This document shows positions 16,618 through 24,934 of a stretch of 49,912 bases of DNA, one piece after another. The notes below the pieces were generated by a model. The model did no database searches. It saw only the letters and a program-made list of their open reading frames with translations, and was not told where the DNA came from. Each line of letters starts with the position of its first letter. Position 1 is the first letter of the stretch. Position numbers and translations under genes: made by a program. Location: contig JAZRRX010000044.1 in the NCBI GenBank assembly GCA_045651165.1, positions 1 to 49,912 on the forward strand, read 5' to 3'. The stretch is from RGIG4608 sp045651165. Its GTDB lineage: Bacteria > Bacillota > Clostridia > Oscillospirales > CAG-272.

Positions 16618-17403
16618 ATGTTTTATTACGAATTACATTCACATACAAATGCTGCGAGCTTATGTTCAATAGTTGAGCCCGAAGCATATATAAAATTCTA
16701 TATTGAAAAGGGCTATTCTGGAATGGTGATTACCGACCATTTCTATCACGGAAACACATCAGTCAATAGACGACTTCCTTGGGATATGTTTATTGATGAA
16801 TATTGCGAAGGATATTACCGAGCAAAAAAAGAAGGGGACAAGCACGGATTTAGTGTTTTCTTTGGATTTGAACAAAAATTTACTGATGGAAATGATGAAT
16901 ATATTGTGCTTGGAATATCTCCCAAATGGTTAAAGGAACACCCCGAAATAAGAGATATGGATAGAATTCCATTTTTTGATACTATTCACAAGGCAAATGG
17001 ATTTGTTATCCAAGCGCACCCGTTTAGAGAAAGATATTACATTTCAGATATAAGACTTTCTCTTGACTACGTTGATGCTATTGAGGTGTATAATCAGGGC
17101 GACACAGATGAGCAAGTTCGCAGAGCTTATGAATATGCAAAAAATCTTGGTTTGCCGATGACGGCTGGAACTGATGTTCATTCCATTCACGATAGAGAAG
17201 TGATTGGCGGTGTAGCTTTTGAAAAGCAGATAAATACCATCACCGAGCTTATTGAAGAAATAAAAAATGGACGAGCTAATATTGTTCCAAAAGAAAATTT
17301 TGATAGAATAAAACAGTTACCACTGAACACAAACGTTTCACTTAACGTATATACTTTGAGTGAAGACGGACTTACCTTGAACGACAATTATTTTGTTAAA
17401 TAG
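16618..17403 (+). CDS. PHP-domain metal-dependent phosphoesterase
   Basis: 261 residues of a single PHP domain: ELHSHTNAS-like motif near the N-terminus (YELHSHTNAASLC), MVITDHFYHG, VIQAHPFRERYY, IEVYNQ and TAGTDVHSIHD supply the His/Asp metal ligands. The family hydrolyses phosphoesters (nucleotide monophosphates, histidinol phosphate). The substrate is unknown; there are no histidine-pathway genes nearby. Start at 16618 follows TGGAGAAAAA; the upstream ATG at 16576 lies within the promoter. Confidence 0.85.
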   Translation: MFYYELHSHTNAASLCSIVEPEAYIKFYIEKGYSGMVITDHFYHGNTSVNRRLPWDMFIDEYCEGYYRAKKEGDKHGFSVFFGFEQKFTDGNDEYIVLGISPKWLKEHPEIRDMDRIPFFDTIHKANGFVIQAHPFRERYYISDIRLSLDYVDAIEVYNQGDTDEQVRRAYEYAKNLGLPMTAGTDVHSIHDREVIGGVAFEKQINTITELIEEIKNGRANIVPKENFDRIKQLPLNTNVSLNVYTLSEDGLTLNDNYFVK

Positions 17404-17406
17404 AAC

Positions 17407-17442
17407 AAAAACACTCTTCGCAAGAAGAGTGTTTTTGGTTTT
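17407..17442 (+). terminator. Terminator after PHP gene
   Basis: AAAAACACTCTTC, loop GCAA, GAAGAGTGTTTTT then GGTTTTT, 3 nt after the stop. Confidence 0.9.
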
Positions 17443-17547
17443 TATAGACAAAAAGAAAATAAATATTAGGTGTTATTAAACAAAAATTTTGAACGAATTA
17501 AGAATTTTTTAAAAACGTATTGCTATTTTTCTACGGTTAAGATAAAA

Positions 17548-17553
17548 TATAAT
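17548..17553 (+). promoter_or_regulatory. -10 element upstream of pectate lyase gene
   Basis: TATAAT 50 nt before the start. No good -35 at 17 bp (TTGCTA at 17520 is 22 bp away), so an activator may be needed. A block ATGTTCATAAAAAA (17558-17571) directly follows; the same block lies beside the -10 of the large surface-protein gene at 46737. Confidence 0.45.
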
Positions 17554-17602
17554 GGGTATGTTCATAAAAAATAAGAGATAAAATCTCGAGAAAGGATTTA
17601 AT

Positions 17603-19903
17603 ATGAAAAAAATACTTGCACTTGTGTTGGTGTTGATGATGGTTATGGGAGTTATGTCTTCTTGCTTGGGCGCTGGAACTAATCCCACTACGCCAACAAC
17701 CGAAACTCATACCACTACAACTACAACAAATGGTACATCCACCACAACAAATTCTAACAAACCCACATGCAACGTTCATGTTGATAGCAATAATAACTAC
17801 GTTTGTGATAACTGTGGTGAACCCCTTGAAGATCCGACACCATCTGGATGTGTAGATCATAAGGATGATAACACAGATTTCTGTTGCGATAACTGTGGTG
17901 CAATCATTCAGCAACCCAATATTCCTGTAGAAGGAAGCATTAATGTTACTCTTACAGGATTTTCATTTGAAACTATCTACTGTGAGTGGGCTCCACTTAC
18001 AGGTGCGGATAGCTATAATGTTTATTGCAATGGAATAAAGGTTGATACAGAGCTTATCAGAAATTACGGTACATATTATAGATGTGATATTCTCGGTCTT
18101 AAGGCAGGAGAATACACTATTGATATTTATGCCGTTGATAATGGACAAGAAGTAGCATCAACTAAAACATCATTCAAAAAGGGAACTATTGCTCACGTAA
18201 GAGAGGGCTTTGGCTTCGTTGGTGGAAGCGCAAGCGGTGCTTATAATGATGACGGTACACTTAAGAGCAACGCACAGGTTATTTACGTTACTGCCGCCAA
18301 TGCTAAAACCGTAACTGCTACTGTTAACGGTGCTATACAAACAGGCCTTCAGACAATTCTTGATGCGAAAGAGAAAAAGAACACCTCAAATGATGTTTTG
18401 TGTATTCGTGTTATCGGTATGATTTCACTTGCAGATCTTGATCATATTTCAAGTTCATCCGAAGGACTTCAAATCAAGGGAAACAGTGCAAATACTGATA
18501 TGAATATTACTTTTGAGGGCGTTGGCAACGATGCTACAATTAATGGATTCGGTTTCTTGATTAGAAACTGTAAGAATGTTGAAATTCGTAATATTGGTAT
18601 TATGAATTTCAAGGACGATGGTATTTCCATTGATACTGATAACAGCCATTTGTGGATTCATAATGTTGATTTCTTCTATGGTCAAGCAGGCGGTGATTCT
18701 GACCAAGCAAAAGGTGATGGATCACTTGATATAAAGAAATCACAGTATATAACACTTTCATATAATCACTTCTTTGATTCAGGCAAATGCTGTCTTCTTG
18801 ACGCTTCAACAGGTGAGGGTTCAAACTACATCACCTATCATCATAACTGGTTTGACCATTCTGACTCGCGTCATCCCAGAGTAAGAAACGCTAACGTTCA
18901 CGTTTACAATAACTACTATGATGGCGTAGCTAAATACGGTATTGGTGCTGCAGGTGGTGGAAGCTCAGTGTTCTCTGAAGCAAATTACTTTAGAAATACA
19001 AAATATCCTATGCTTACTGCAATGCAGGGTTCTGATATAGCCGACAACTCCAATCCCAAAGGTACATTCTCTGGCGAAGATGGTGGTGTAATCAAGAGCT
19101 TTGGTGACGTTATTGTTGGGGGTACTTTCCGTCCGTATAGTTCAATAAATACAGTTGAATATGATGCTTATGTAGCATCAAGCAGAAATGAGGTTCTTTC
19201 ATCGAGCATAGTTTCAAAGAAGGGCGGACATACGTATAGCAACTTTGATACAAGTGCAGATATGTATCAGTATTCTCCTCAAACAGCTGAGGTGGCAAAA
19301 TATGATGTTATGAATTTTGCAGGACGTATTCAAGGTGGCGATATCAAATGGACATTTACGGCTGCAGATGATACTTCCTATGATATAAATTCCGGACTTA
19401 AGGCACTTGTTACATCATATAAGAGCAAACTCGTTTCTACTAATGTTGGAAATTCAGAAAATAGTGGTAATAGTGGTAATAGTGGTAATAGTGGTAGCAA
19501 TAATGGTGGAAGCGGCAGCGACAACGGCGGAACAAATACTCCCGTTGTAACACCCGCAGGTGCAATCGTTCATAACTTTACAGAGAGTGGAACAACATCA
19601 AGCTTTTTTGCAATTGGTAATGGAAACACTTCAACTTCTAAGGGAACTGTTGAATATAATGGTCGTACACTTACAAAGTGTTTGAAGATTGAGTCGAAAA
19701 CAACGCTTACATTTACACTTACAGAAGCAAAAGAGCTTACCTTGATTTTCAGTACAAATAATGCTGGTAAATCTATCAAAATCAACGGAACATCACATAC
19801 TATACCTGAAAATGGTATTTTAATAATTGAACTTGAGGCAGGAGATTACTCTTTATTGAGAGATGGAGCCGAGCTTCATCTGTTCTATATGATGCTCAAA
19901 TAA
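17603..19903 (+). CDS. Secreted lipoprotein pectate lyase (PL1-type)
   Basis: 766 residues. Lipoprotein signal peptide with lipobox MSSC (Cys21), Thr-rich linker (~25-52), and two short Cys modules ending in CDNCG (~55-100, with VCDNCGEP and DHKDDNTDFCCDNCG). A fibronectin-III-like segment follows (~105-195), then a right-handed beta-helix lyase domain (~200-600) with YITYHHNWFDHSDSRHPRVR and VHVYNNYYDG, whose HPRVR supplies the expected catalytic Arg. After an Asn-Ser-Gly linker, the ~100-residue C-terminal beta domain may bind carbohydrate. It would cleave polygalacturonate by beta-elimination at the cell surface. AAAGGA precedes the ATG. Confidence 0.88.
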   Translation: MKKILALVLVLMMVMGVMSSCLGAGTNPTTPTTETHTTTTTTNGTSTTTNSNKPTCNVHVDSNNNYVCDNCGEPLEDPTPSGCVDHKDDNTDFCCDNCGAIIQQPNIPVEGSINVTLTGFSFETIYCEWAPLTGADSYNVYCNGIKVDTELIRNYGTYYRCDILGLKAGEYTIDIYAVDNGQEVASTKTSFKKGTIAHVREGFGFVGGSASGAYNDDGTLKSNAQVIYVTAANAKTVTATVNGAIQTGLQTILDAKEKKNTSNDVLCIRVIGMISLADLDHISSSSEGLQIKGNSANTDMNITFEGVGNDATINGFGFLIRNCKNVEIRNIGIMNFKDDGISIDTDNSHLWIHNVDFFYGQAGGDSDQAKGDGSLDIKKSQYITLSYNHFFDSGKCCLLDASTGEGSNYITYHHNWFDHSDSRHPRVRNANVHVYNNYYDGVAKYGIGAAGGGSSVFSEANYFRNTKYPMLTAMQGSDIADNSNPKGTFSGEDGGVIKSFGDVIVGGTFRPYSSINTVEYDAYVASSRNEVLSSSIVSKKGGHTYSNFDTSADMYQYSPQTAEVAKYDVMNFAGRIQGGDIKWTFTAADDTSYDINSGLKALVTSYKSKLVSTNVGNSENSGNSGNSGNSGSNNGGSGSDNGGTNTPVVTPAGAIVHNFTESGTTSSFFAIGNGNTSTSKGTVEYNGRTLTKCLKIESKTTLTFTLTEAKELTLIFSTNNAGKSIKINGTSHTIPENGILIIELEAGDYSLLRDGAELHLFYMMLK
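19460..19495 (+). repeat. 9-bp tandem repeat in linker
   Basis: Four perfect copies of AATAGTGGT encoding Asn-Ser-Gly within the pectate lyase linker. In-frame gain or loss of units by slippage would change only linker length. Confidence 0.85.
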
Positions 19904-19913
19904 AACAAAATTA

Positions 19914-19957
19914 AAAGCGGAATTCAAATGAGGGCTATTTCAAATTCATGTGACATT
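19914..19957 (+). repeat. Left copy of island-edge inverted repeat
   Basis: AAAGCGGAATTC... continues to TATTTCAAATTCATGTGACATTT (19936-19957). The reverse complement of that block matches 32481-32502 at 20 of 22 positions, and the outer AAAGCGGAA also recurs in inverse orientation at 32516-32524. It starts about 10 nt after the pectate lyase stop codon. A fragment of an insertion-sequence end is likely. Confidence 0.55.
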
Positions 19958-19993
19958 TGAAAATAACAAAACAACTTAACAAAAACAAAGATT

Positions 19994-20026
19994 AGGTGAT
20001 ATTCCGCATTGGAATATCACCTTCTT
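19994..20026. terminator. Terminator hairpin
   Basis: AGGTGATATTCC, loop GCATT, GGAATATCACCT, then TCTTTG. A 12-bp perfect stem about 90 nt after the pectate lyase stop. Confidence 0.75.
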
Positions 20027-20065
20027 TGTAAATAAAATGTAGGAGATGAAAAGTGCTATTTAGTA

Positions 20066-20074
20066 TGGTATAAT
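20066..20074 (+). promoter_or_regulatory. Extended -10 promoter
   Basis: TGGTATAAT (TG-N-TATAAT) without a good -35, 48 nt before the start of the repeat protein. Confidence 0.5.
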
Positions 20075-20121
20075 TAATACAGAAAGATATTGGTATTCTC
20101 TTTATACCGGGAGGTATGCAT

Positions 20122-20910
20122 ATGAAAAATAGTGCTTATTCAGAAAAACAACGTAAAATAATCAATGGTGAAATTGCGCTCGAAACAATTGGAACTAAAA
20201 CAGCGCTCGCTCTCTATAACAAGGCAATTGCCAATAACGATACAGAATTAGCCCAAAGGGCCAAAGAGCGATTAAATCAATCCAAACAAGAAAGTATAGA
20301 GAAAAACAGAGAACGTGCACGCAATTCGTTTAACAACAGAAAACACGAGAAGTTCGAATGGTCTCAGCCTAAACGCCAAGATTATAGTGAGCATCACAAG
20401 CGCGTCATTAGAGGAGAAATTCCTTATAAAAAAATCCATACAAAAGAGTTGATTACAATACATATGATTGCTAAAAGCAAGGGAGACTACGAGCTATCAG
20501 AGCGTCTTTTTGATCTTATTAAAGATCGTCGTGATCATAGTATCCAGCGAGCACGTATAAGAAGCGCTGCTCGTTTACCAATATTAAGGCAACAATATGA
20601 GGCATCTGCAAAGAAAAAACTTAATATTACCGTTCCTAAAGAACTTTCATATTTGTCACCAATCGAATACGCGTTAATATCCGGAGAGATTGGTTTTGAT
20701 TCATTAACTAAGGATGATGTCGAAATTTTAATAACCAAGGCAGAGACACATAACAATGAGCAAATACTTAGATTTGCGCGCGCAATACTGTTTTATATGA
20801 TGAACCCAAGCGAATTATATATTACGCAAGATCATAAAGAAGCTATTGATTTGCTTGAGGAGCAGCTACAATTACCTATTAGAAGGCCAGAAAGCTGGTT
20901 TGAAGAATAA
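20122..20910 (+). CDS. Unknown protein of three ~45-residue helical repeats
   Basis: 262 residues, highly charged, no signal peptide or membrane helix. I recognise no named family. Three diverged copies of one unit are visible: YSEKQRKIINGEIALETIG (~6 on), YSEHHKRVIRGEIPYKKIH (~92 on) and LSPIEYALISGEIGFDSLT (~176 on). Each is followed by a helix of the type ALYNKAIANNDTELAQRA (KELITIHMIAKSKGDYELS; DVEILITKAETHNNEQILR). The conserved core is an Ile-x-Gly-Glu-Ile turn between two helices. Basic Arg/Lys/Gln-rich spacers lie between units 1, 2 and 3, suggesting nucleic-acid or protein binding. Start at 20122, 7 nt after GGGAGG. It lies at the left edge of the island, convergent to the transposase. 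Confidence 0.7.
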   Translation: MKNSAYSEKQRKIINGEIALETIGTKTALALYNKAIANNDTELAQRAKERLNQSKQESIEKNRERARNSFNNRKHEKFEWSQPKRQDYSEHHKRVIRGEIPYKKIHTKELITIHMIAKSKGDYELSERLFDLIKDRRDHSIQRARIRSAARLPILRQQYEASAKKKLNITVPKELSYLSPIEYALISGEIGFDSLTKDDVEILITKAETHNNEQILRFARAILFYMMNPSELYITQDHKEAIDLLEEQLQLPIRRPESWFEE

Positions 20911-20917
20911 AAAATCA

Positions 20918-20947
20918 GGAGACTGGTGTAATATCCAGTCTCCTTTT
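20918..20947. terminator. Terminator between convergent genes
   Basis: GGAGACTGG, loop, CCAGTCTCC then TTTT. It lies between the repeat protein (+) and the transposase (-). Confidence 0.85.
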
Positions 20948-20951
20948 GATA

Positions 20952-22631
20952 TTAGTATTTACTATATGTATTAATCTCTTTAAAAACTTCGCACGAGACA
21001 TCATAAAGACTATCTTCATCAATGACACTATTTAATAGCTCGTCCTCTACCGCAGAAGACTGAATAATATCGAACAGTATCGAATTATCTTTAAATATAT
21101 TTAGTGAAGGGTAATTGATCGGAAGAGTTGTTTCTTTGAATGTGTATACATCCTCATATACAGTTTCGCCTCTTGATGAACCGAGATTTCCACCGAACGC
21201 CATTCCAAATGAAGGTTTCCACTTTTTAACCGTTTTCATATCAAGCGAATATAGTGTTCTTTCATAGAACAGTGAGGTGAATAAGCATTTTGCTCTCAAA
21301 GCCCTAAAGGAATATCCATTACCTATAAGGTTTATATCGCCAATCATTTTGTTTAGGCCTTCAGTAGCAGCGTTAGTCTCTCGACATCCGGGTTTAAAGT
21401 AGTTTAATATGTAAGGTTTGAAAAACTGGAATCCGCTTCTTGAAAATGAGCGAAAGTCTTCAAACATAGGTGGCTCAAGACTATATAGATCGCACCACTC
21501 TTTGTATTCTTTCTCTTTGCTGGGTGGAAGTGTTGCAACCCACTCATCCCATATGGCTTCTGCATCCTCATACGTTTGCTGTTGATACATTATTTCTATC
21601 AAATAATAAAGTTTTCTCAACAATCTAAATTCGGGAAACTCGTCTGTAATAGTGGTAAGTTTCCGAGCTTTTACAGACTCTTCGTCTCTAACGATGCTCT
21701 CCATACTGTAATTAAATAGGCGTTGACTACTTTTTATCATCTGTAATACACCTATTTGACGAGATTTCTCCTCTGGGTCTTCAATATTGTTAATTAGAGA
21801 TTTTCGCTTTGCATAAAGCTGCTTTTTTGTTTTAGAAATACGCTGTTGAATATCTTGAATAACATGGAACTTATCTATAACTATGGTAGCGTTAGGAAGG
21901 AACTCGGGCAACCAACTTAAATAGGCATTGCTCATATCCGTGGTTACTACTTCTATTCTGGTGTCCCAATCTTTCATATGCATAATAGCTTCTTGCATCG
22001 TAGAGCTATTGTTATTCTCTAATAGATCTAATAGCAATCCACCCTCTACATCCACGAGCGTTCCGCGCATAGTGTGGACTATGTGCTTTTCATCTATCCC
22101 AAGAACTCTGGGAGCAAAAATAGGATTTGCCTTACGTTCATCCTCGAGCTTAGTGATTTCTTCGGCCATAATATTACGAATTGTTTCTATTGACACTCCG
22201 CTTTTATTGGCCAAAGACGTAAGAGACTCGACAAAACAATTTTCTTGAATAAATCTAAGCAATCTCTTTGTCATAGTTCGAGAAACGTCAATACCGGGTA
22301 TTTCCGCTACATATTTGCTACCACATTTTTTGCACTGTAATCGAACAGGTTGAAAAATAACGTCAACTCTATAATCGCCTCGAGGCACGTCGTGTATTTT
22401 ACGAGGGTCATTTGTTCCCGTTTTCACATTGGGAGTTTGCTCTTTGCAATAAGGACAATTTCGAGAGAATACTTTTTTATCAACGTTAGCATAAAAAACC
22501 AGATATTTTCCATGATTCTTTAACCTGGCGAATCTTTCTACAACCAAACCGTCTACATCTAAGGATGGAGAATCCTCTTTTTCGTAGTAAATAAAATCAT
22601 CGTAAGTAGGGGCTAATTTTGTTGTTCTCAT
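20952..22631 (-). CDS. ISL3-family-type transposase
   Basis: 559 residues. N-terminal zinc-ribbon (CPYC near 62 and CKKC near 103), a helix-turn-helix (SLANKSGVSIETIRNIM), then a DDE domain: RVLGIDEKHIVH (first Asp), VVTTDMSNAYL with VIDKFHVIQ (second Asp), and NAATEGLNKMIGDINLIGNGYS (Glu). These are ISL3 signatures. The frame is intact, but no clear terminal inverted repeats or target duplication were seen next to it, so it may be an end-decayed copy or a domesticated gene. The C-terminal ~90 residues beyond the Glu motif extend past the usual end of ISL3 proteins. Confidence 0.85.
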   Translation of the reverse strand: MRTTKLAPTYDDFIYYEKEDSPSLDVDGLVVERFARLKNHGKYLVFYANVDKKVFSRNCPYCKEQTPNVKTGTNDPRKIHDVPRGDYRVDVIFQPVRLQCKKCGSKYVAEIPGIDVSRTMTKRLLRFIQENCFVESLTSLANKSGVSIETIRNIMAEEITKLEDERKANPIFAPRVLGIDEKHIVHTMRGTLVDVEGGLLLDLLENNNSSTMQEAIMHMKDWDTRIEVVTTDMSNAYLSWLPEFLPNATIVIDKFHVIQDIQQRISKTKKQLYAKRKSLINNIEDPEEKSRQIGVLQMIKSSQRLFNYSMESIVRDEESVKARKLTTITDEFPEFRLLRKLYYLIEIMYQQQTYEDAEAIWDEWVATLPPSKEKEYKEWCDLYSLEPPMFEDFRSFSRSGFQFFKPYILNYFKPGCRETNAATEGLNKMIGDINLIGNGYSFRALRAKCLFTSLFYERTLYSLDMKTVKKWKPSFGMAFGGNLGSSRGETVYEDVYTFKETTLPINYPSLNIFKDNSILFDIIQSSAVEDELLNSVIDEDSLYDVSCEVFKEINTYSKY

Positions 22632-22683
22632 AGCTCAAATTCCTTTTTGTTTTGTGATTAATCAAACATACGTTCTAATATAT

Positions 22684-22711
22684 ATTATAATGTTTTTTGC
22701 CCTTTTGTCAA
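22684..22711 (-). promoter_or_regulatory. Promoter of the transposase gene
   Basis: Minus strand TTGACA (22711-22706), 16-bp spacer, TATAAT (22689-22684), about 50 nt upstream of the start. Confidence 0.75.
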
Positions 22712-22751
22712 TGGGATACAAAAAATATAACAACTTATTTGACAAACAAGA

Positions 22752-22776
22752 AGCCTGCCACATTAAGTGGCAGGCT
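22752..22776 (-). terminator. Terminator of the recombinase gene
   Basis: AGCCTGCCAC, loop ATTAA, GTGGCAGGCT. Read on the minus strand it is followed by TCTTGTTTG, 35 nt past the recombinase stop. Confidence 0.8.
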
Positions 22777-22811
22777 GGATTGAGTTGGCGGTAGCTAAAA
22801 TGGCTATATAA

Positions 22812-23759
22812 CTACAAAAGGTCATTTAATAGGTTCATGCATTTCGCTTTTTGTTGAATATTGGCACTACCGTAGACATTCAGTGTAAAGGATACGTTCT
22901 TGTGTCCAAGGATTTCGGAAAGTGACTTGATATCGAATTCCGGAATTTCGATTGCTCGGACGGCAAATGTGTGCCTGATCTCATGAAACTTTACCTTTTG
23001 CAGACCGTTCCGTTTGATAAAGCGCGAGAAGAATTGACGGTAGGTTCTCGGCTCGGTCGGCTTGCTCTTTCCTGTCAAGAAGTAATGTGTAGGGTTGTCC
23101 GTATAAAACTTCTTGATGATGTTGCAAAGGAGCGACGGTATCGGTATGATTCTCGCAGAGGTTTTCGTTTTCGGGGGGCCGATGTGAAGATATGTAGTGC
23201 CTTTCTTCTTGTCGTAAATCCTTTGCACCGTCTTGTTGATGTTGATCGTCTTACCTTCGAGCGAGATGTCTTGCATCTGCAATCCGCACAGCTCGCCGAT
23301 ACGAACACCTGTAAAGAGTGCCACAAGGATGCCTGCGGTTCGTCTGTTCAGATCCATATATATGGCTTGGATCAGCTCTTGCTCTTGTTCCCTTGAGAGT
23401 GATACCACTCTCTTGATGCCTAACTCCTTGGGATACTCTATCAGCTCCCAATTGAGCAGAGGGATTGCTCGTTCTTTATAGGCGTGATACAAGGTCAATC
23501 GCAAGACGAGTATCACATCTCGGATTGTCTTGACAGTCAGACCGCCTGATGCATCCAATCTGCCTTTTTCGTGCAGATGGAAGATATAGTCTTGAATCAT
23601 TGTTTCCGATAGATTTCCGATCTTCATTCGACCGAAGTGTGGAATCAGGTGATTCTCGGCTATAAGGGTGAAGTTTGCATGTGTTGACGGCGTAACTGTT
23701 GGCTTTTTAGAGATTAACCATTCGTTTATGACCGTCTTAAATTGGGTATTTTGAGTCAT
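22812..23759 (-). CDS. Tyrosine site-specific recombinase, probable hsdS invertase
   Basis: 315 residues. N-terminal SAM-like core-binding domain (INEWLISKKPTVTPSTHANF to ~120) and a C-terminal catalytic domain with the expected residues: Arg in LFTGVRIGELCGL, HEIRHTFAVRA (His-x-x-Arg), LGHKNVSFTLNVYG (His and the nucleophile Tyr). Start at ATG 23759 with AAGGAGGTGG upstream; the longer reading to 23819 runs into the inverted repeat. Only 56 bp separate the start codon from the inverted repeat at 23816, and the gene stays outside the invertible segment. No phage genes are nearby, so its likely task is inversion among the hsdS cassettes rather than prophage integration. Confidence 0.85.
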   Translation of the reverse strand: MTQNTQFKTVINEWLISKKPTVTPSTHANFTLIAENHLIPHFGRMKIGNLSETMIQDYIFHLHEKGRLDASGGLTVKTIRDVILVLRLTLYHAYKERAIPLLNWELIEYPKELGIKRVVSLSREQEQELIQAIYMDLNRRTAGILVALFTGVRIGELCGLQMQDISLEGKTININKTVQRIYDKKKGTTYLHIGPPKTKTSARIIPIPSLLCNIIKKFYTDNPTHYFLTGKSKPTEPRTYRQFFSRFIKRNGLQKVKFHEIRHTFAVRAIEIPEFDIKSLSEILGHKNVSFTLNVYGSANIQQKAKCMNLLNDLL

Positions 23760-23812
23760 ATTGACCACCTCCTTCAAAATAATCATAAACGAGATGGACG
23801 GGGTTTGTATTA

Positions 23813-24934
23813 TCTTCAAGTAACGGTCTTGAAAAGTACCCGAAGCTTCGCTTTCCGCAATTTTCCAACGCTTATACGCGGGCTGTTTTAGGTGATGTTT
23901 TTGAATACGAAAGACCAGATGCTTACATCGTATCTTCAGAACAATATTCTGATATTTATCTGACTCCCGTTCTTACTGCAAATCAAACCTTTATCCTTGG
24001 ATATACCAACGAAGAATACGGAATCTACAATAAAGGCGAAGTGATATTATTTGATGATTTTACTTGTGATACTAAATTTGCGAACTTTCCATTTAAAGTG
24101 AAATCATCTGCAATGAAGCTACTGCGCACAAAAAACGATATTCCGATTTCATATGCTTACGAGTTGTTAAGATATATCAACTATAAACCTGAAGGTCATT
24201 CTCGACATTGGATATCAATTATGCAGCCGCTGGAGGTGTGGTTGCCTCAAATCGATGAACAAAAGAAGATTGGCGATTTCCTTGCAAAAATCACCGAAAA
24301 AATTGATAAACAAAAAAGTTTAATTGAACTCCTGAAGAAATATAAAAGAGGTGTATCCATTGCTATTTTTGAGAGAAAGATTTCCTTGACAAAAAATAGT
24401 CCTCCTTGGATCAAAACAACAGTAGGAGAGATCTGCAAAATAACAATGGGACAATCTCCCGACTCGGAATCTTACAATACCGAACAACTCGGCATACCTT
24501 TGGTTCAAGGCAACGCAGATATGAAAAATCGCATAACCTGTCCGCAAAGATATACAAGTAAACCCACAAAAATTTGCGAGAAAGGTTCTATTATTCTTTC
24601 TGTACGCGCCCCTGTAGGTTCTGTCGGTAGAGCCGATAGAACGGTTTGTTTAGGTCGTGGTGTTTGTGCAATTAACGCAGATAACAATGATTTCTTGTAT
24701 TATTTCTTTGAACGCAATGAGCCATATTGGAAACGCATCGAACAAGGAGGCACATTTACCGCTATAAGCGGTGACGATATTGCCGATATGCCAATCGACT
24801 ATCCAAGCTCTGAAGAAAGGCAAAAAATAGCGGACTTTCTTTTAAAAATAGACACTCACATTGCAGCTGAGGAAAACACGTTAGATCAGTTCGTTGCGCT
24901 TAAAAGCGGATTGCTACAGCAATTGTTTATATAA
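23813..24934 (+). CDS. hsdS: Silent inverted hsdS cassette (no start codon)
   Basis: A 373-codon frame encoding a full specificity subunit minus its first residues. It reads SSSNGLEKYPKLRF (the same words as residues 5-18 of the expressed HsdS), a first recognition domain, the central helix EQKKIGDFLAKITEKIDKQK...LLKKYKRG, a second recognition domain (VGEICKITMGQSPDSE...), and ends KSGLLQQLFI. In frame upstream there is a TAA and no ATG, GTG or TTG near the domain start; a GTG at 24041 is internal. It has no promoter or ribosome site of its own and would be expressed only after inversion to the hsdM-linked site. Its stop overlaps the end of the convergent second cassette by 8 nt. Confidence 0.88.
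   Translation, partial: SSSNGLEKYPKLRFPQFSNAYTRAVLGDVFEYERPDAYIVSSEQYSDIYLTPVLTANQTFILGYTNEEYGIYNKGEVILFDDFTCDTKFANFPFKVKSSAMKLLRTKNDIPISYAYELLRYINYKPEGHSRHWISIMQPLEVWLPQIDEQKKIGDFLAKITEKIDKQKSLIELLKKYKRGVSIAIFERKISLTKNSPPWIKTTVGEICKITMGQSPDSESYNTEQLGIPLVQGNADMKNRITCPQRYTSKPTKICEKGSIILSVRAPVGSVGRADRTVCLGRGVCAINADNNDFLYYFFERNEPYWKRIEQGGTFTAISGDDIADMPIDYPSSEERQKIADFLLKIDTHIAAEENTLDQFVALKSGLLQQLFI
23816..23847 (+). repeat. hsdS inverted repeat, left copy (32 bp)
   Basis: Begins TCAAGTAACGGTCTTGAAAA and ends CCCGAAGCT. It is the perfect reverse complement of 27309-27340, in the same reading frame in both genes. Probable crossover site for the adjacent recombinase. Confidence 0.92.
24335..24353 (+). 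repeat. hsdS central repeat, cassette 3
   Basis: AAGAAATATAAAAGAGGTG, encoding KKYKRG in the helix between the two recognition domains. The reverse complement lies at 26764-26782 (19 bp) and, for 17 bp, at 25477-25493. Confidence 0.8.

Noticed and set aside
22971..23481. Plus-strand open frames of 82-141 codons inside the recombinase gene
   Set aside because: Antisense shadows; the minus-strand frame has the complete catalytic motifs and a strong ribosome site.
22812..23759. Reading the recombinase as a prophage integrase
   Set aside because: No phage structural, replication or lysis genes, no tRNA attachment site, and the gene abuts the hsdS inverted repeat.
24041..24934. Treating the GTG at 24041 as the start of a truncated HsdS
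   Set aside because: The same frame continues upstream to the shared N-terminal words SSSNGLEKYPKLRF; the GTG is internal to the first recognition domain.
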